Made by a program: the position numbers and the translations under genes. Of a DNA stretch of 8,108 bases, positions 5,503 through 8,108 are shown piece by piece. The stretch spans positions 1 to 8,108 of the forward strand of contig CALPRR020000109.1 of NCBI GenBank assembly GCA_943326025.2, given 5' to 3'. The notes beneath the pieces are model-generated. The model saw nothing but the letters and a program-made list of their open reading frames with translations. It was not told the origin of the DNA and did no database searches. The stretch's first letter is position 1, and every line of letters starts with the position of its first letter. This stretch comes from Candidatus Kuenenia stuttgartensis. GTDB taxonomy: Bacteria; Bacteroidota; Bacteroidia; Flavobacteriales_D; Crocinitomicaceae.

Positions 5503-8108
5503 CTACATCAATTTTAATTTCACACCTTTGTTAACTATATTCAATTTCAAAGAGAATCGAATGTTTGAAGAATAATTTTTGAATAATGTTGATTCATTCT
5601 GACTTTGGTAAAGCGGGAAATAAACTCCAAATACTTTGCTGATTCTGAAACCTACACCTGTATTGAAAACACCGTATACCACTCCATCTACATTAAAGGC
5701 TCCTGCATCTGCAAAAACTCCTAAACCTTTGATTTTGATTGGCAAGTCTAAATATACATTTCCTGAAGTTAACCAGTTATTTGTTGTTCCATACCACGAA
5801 TTACTTTTGAAACCTCCCAAATTCTCCATTCGTTGACTTCCCCATAATCCTGTTGTTTCATTTCTTCCCATGAAATATTCTTCGTAGAATACATCTTGAA
5901 ATCCTGATGTTCCTGACAATGAATAACTATATCTGTATGGTAAACCATAAGTGTCTGCTTTGTAATTGTAAATCTTACCAAAGAACGCTCTAAATTCAAT
6001 CCATCTCATCATCTTGTTTTTCATGTAACGGTAGCTATAACTTCCCTCAACAGATGCTCTTGAAACATTGTTTTTTGATTCAATTTCTTGTAAGAAATCA
6101 TTTCTTAAATTGAATTTAAATTCATGATCTGGTTTTGAATACGTCAAACCATACTTAATAAATCCACCAGCATCAGATGTTGTAACACCACCGTTTAAAT
6201 GCTGTGTATATGAACCTTGAACCAATACATTTTGAGAAAAAGGAGTTGCTTTTTTTCTATTTCCAATTTTTATATTCAAGTATGGTGAGATATTTACAAA
6301 ACTTGCATTCTTTCCTTCTCCAAATGATTTTAAAGATATTCCTAATCGTGCAATCTTAATAGCTGATTTCGGTAAAAATGAATAACTCAATTCAGAAATT
6401 CCTGAAAGATTTTGTCTACCTGTAGAATACATTGGTGCTACTAAATATTGGAATTTTTTAAATGGAATTCCGTTATTATGAAATACAAGTCCAACCATAA
6501 ATTGATCGTAAGTATTTCCTCCAATCATTGGCGTCCAGAATACATTTGTTTTAGAAGTTGTTTGATCTCCAACTAAAAACTCGAATTTCAACGGTTCAAA
6601 TTTGTTAAATACTTGACTTTTTTTCCATGTATTATTCGTTCTTGAAATTTCTGGTATATTTTTATCTGAATCAATTCTTACTTCATCAATTGAAGTTGAT
6701 TTAAAATGAACGGTTCTATAATTTTCTCCTGGTTCAGCGTAAGTTTTTTCAACTAACACTCCTTTTTCATAAGCCGAAACTTCAATTGGTCCATTTACTT
6801 GACCTTTGTTTTTCACTTTTAAATCCGTTCCGTTTTCGACTTTCTTAACATTCACAATTTTGTAATCAATGTGATTCGTCGTTTGAATTAAATCATTGAA
6901 CAACCATGCTAAATCTTTTCCAGACGTTTTCTCGAAAGAAGCTCTCATATCTTCAGGTTCCGGATGTTTAAATTTCCATTCTTCGAAATAAGCATGTTGG
7001 CATTTACCAAACATTTCTTCACCTAAATAATCTTTCAGGTAAAACATCACCAATCCAGTTTTCATGTACATGATTGAACCATAGTTTGCTCCAGTAAAAT
7101 CTGCTGAGTGCGTTTCAATTGGTTGATCTTCTCCCATTACTGCGGTAAAGCGGTATGATATATCACTTAAATCATGATGATCTAAATTATCTAAATGAAA
7201 TTTTCCATTCAAAATCATGTCAGAAAAACGCGTATTCTCAGGATATTTCGTTTGAATGTATCTCACTTCATTCAAGGTATTCATTCCTTCATCCATCCAA
7301 CCGTGCACACGTTCGTTTGAACCTAAAATTCCATAAAACCAGTTATGACCAACTTCGTGAACAATCACAACTTCTAATTCTTCTTTGTTACTTGTATTTC
7401 CAATTACAGTAATTGTTGGGTATTCCATTCCACCACCAGCGCTGATTGTTCCATCAACAGCTGTTACATTATTGTAAGGATAATCCCCATTCCACATCGA
7501 ATAATAATATGTTCCATCATTGATATATTCAATCGCATTTTTCCAAACATCTGCATTTCTAGGTGTAAACATTGCCCAAGAAGTCACTTTTCTTTTTGAT
7601 CCAGGCAATTCAACTTCTCCTTTTAACACTTCATATCTTTTATCTGCAAACCAAGCGAAATCGTGTACTTTTGATTGTGTGTAACGTACTGTTTTATATT
7701 CGGTTGATGAAACTGGAAAATTCATATTTTCTTTTCGTCCTTCATTTAATTCTCCATTTTCAAATTTCAATCGTGTTTTTAAAGCCAAATCAGTTAAGAA
7801 ATCAATTTCTGAAGAAGTTTGACAATCTCCCGTTGCTCCTAACACATAATTCTTTGGCAACGAAATACTCACATCAAACGACCCAAATTCAGAATAAAAT
7901 TCTCCTTGATTTAAGTATGGAATTGGGTTCCAACCATTTTTATCATAAACAGCTGGTTTAGGATACCATTGAGTTATTTGATACGATTGACCAACATGTC
8001 CTAAACGAGAAATTTCTCCTGTTGGAATTTTCACTTTAAATGGTGTTGAAACAGTTAAACGTTGACCTGGTAATAACGGTGTTTTCAACATCAATTTACA
8101 AATATCTA
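5503..8108 (-). CDS. M1-family zinc metallopeptidase with C-terminal beta-barrel-like domain (N terminus outside)
   Basis: The frame is open through the right edge (codons for D-I-C-K precede the TTG at 8094-8092), so the TTG and ATG there are internal and the true start lies outside. Numbering the Leu encoded by that TTG as 1, at least 863 residues are present. Residues 1-~160 are the end of the M1 N-terminal beta-sandwich (TQWYPKPAVYD at 41-51). The catalytic domain has the GxMEN-like exopeptidase motif as GGMEY (221-225), the zinc site HEVGH (246-250) with Glu269 exactly 18 residues later (HExxH-x18-E), catalytic Glu247 and probable transition-state Tyr343 (MYMKTG). The domain ends near 405. 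After a beta-rich linker (410-500), residues ~525-853 show alternating, aromatic-rich strands ending in GVFADAG, GVGFRISKVFGVYFPL and IRFSLKLNI, like an outer-membrane barrel. All catalytic residues are intact. Substrates are unknown; peptidase identity is firm, the barrel is inferred. Confidence 0.93.
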   Translation of the reverse strand, partial: DICKLMLKTPLLPGQRLTVSTPFKVKIPTGEISRLGHVGQSYQITQWYPKPAVYDKNGWNPIPYLNQGEFYSEFGSFDVSISLPKNYVLGATGDCQTSSEIDFLTDLALKTRLKFENGELNEGRKENMNFPVSSTEYKTVRYTQSKVHDFAWFADKRYEVLKGEVELPGSKRKVTSWAMFTPRNADVWKNAIEYINDGTYYYSMWNGDYPYNNVTAVDGTISAGGGMEYPTITVIGNTSNKEELEVVIVHEVGHNWFYGILGSNERVHGWMDEGMNTLNEVRYIQTKYPENTRFSDMILNGKFHLDNLDHHDLSDISYRFTAVMGEDQPIETHSADFTGANYGSIMYMKTGLVMFYLKDYLGEEMFGKCQHAYFEEWKFKHPEPEDMRASFEKTSGKDLAWLFNDLIQTTNHIDYKIVNVKKVENGTDLKVKNKGQVNGPIEVSAYEKGVLVEKTYAEPGENYRTVHFKSTSIDEVRIDSDKNIPEISRTNNTWKKSQVFNKFEPLKFEFLVGDQTTSKTNVFWTPMIGGNTYDQFMVGLVFHNNGIPFKKFQYLVAPMYSTGRQNLSGISELSYSFLPKSAIKIARLGISLKSFGEGKNASFVNISPYLNIKIGNRKKATPFSQNVLVQGSYTQHLNGGVTTSDAGGFIKYGLTYSKPDHEFKFNLRNDFLQEIESKNNVSRASVEGSYSYRYMKNKMMRWIEFRAFFGKIYNYKADTYGLPYRYSYSLSGTSGFQDVFYEEYFMGRNETTGLWGSQRMENLGGFKSNSWYGTTNNWLTSGNVYLDLPIKIKGLGVFADAGAFNVDGVVYGVFNTGVGFRISKVFGVYFPLYQSQNESTLFKNYSSNIRFSLKLNIVNKGVKLKLM

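Noticed and set aside
5636..5999. Short frames on both strands (5636-5836 plus, 5769-5999 minus)
   Set aside because: Both fall within the barrel-coding part of the metallopeptidase gene in other frames and show no recognisable protein character.
7155..7961. Two plus-strand frames of 85 and 129 residues
   Set aside because: Antisense to the M1 catalytic region; their composition is what the opposite strand of this coding sequence gives.
8089..8094. TTG/ATG near the right edge as the real start of the peptidase
   Set aside because: The frame stays open to the edge, no signal peptide follows, and the visible protein starts in the middle of the M1 N-terminal domain, so the gene begins outside.

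Overview
The window is AT-rich DNA from a member of the Bacteroidota, most likely class Flavobacteriia. The evidence is a protein with a type IX secretion (T9SS) C-terminal sorting domain and an SprB-type repeat, A-rich gene leaders without Shine-Dalgarno sequences, and a near-perfect Bacteroidota-type promoter (TTG-N20-TAnnTTTG) in front of bioB. The genus cannot be fixed from what is visible.

Layout. (1) 1-843, minus strand: the first 281 codons of biotin synthase, bioB, which runs off the left edge; its promoter lies at 865-895. (2) 1052-1623, plus strand: a two-gene type II toxin-antitoxin cassette, a 75-residue antitoxin-like protein followed by a 96-residue RelE/ParE-family toxin. (3) 1827-2997, plus strand: a tight cbpA-cbpM operon, coding for a class B J-domain co-chaperone and its MerR-like modulator. 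(4) 3024-3057: a perfect 14-bp-stem hairpin that can terminate transcription in both directions, between convergent genes. (5) 3073-5406, minus strand: a 777-residue secreted surface protein made of a signal peptide, five 99-residue IPT/TIG-like repeats, an SprB-type repeat, an unassigned two-cysteine region and a T9SS sorting domain. (6) 5503-8108, minus strand: an M1-family zinc metallopeptidase, truncated at its N terminus by the right edge, whose last ~340 residues look like an outer-membrane beta-barrel.

How the genes fit together. Three units are housekeeping or stress related: biotin synthesis, Hsp70 co-chaperoning with its modulator, and the toxin-antitoxin pair. The other two are cell-envelope proteins. 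The two envelope genes share a strand and are 96 bp apart, but nothing in the sequence proves they are co-transcribed or work together. The toxin-antitoxin pair sits as a cassette between two core loci, as expected of an acquired module, but no insertion sequence, integrase or flanking duplication is visible.

I found no tRNA, rRNA, CRISPR array, insertion sequence or clear riboswitch. The observations most worth following are the peptidase/beta-barrel fusion and the layered repeat history of the T9SS surface protein.
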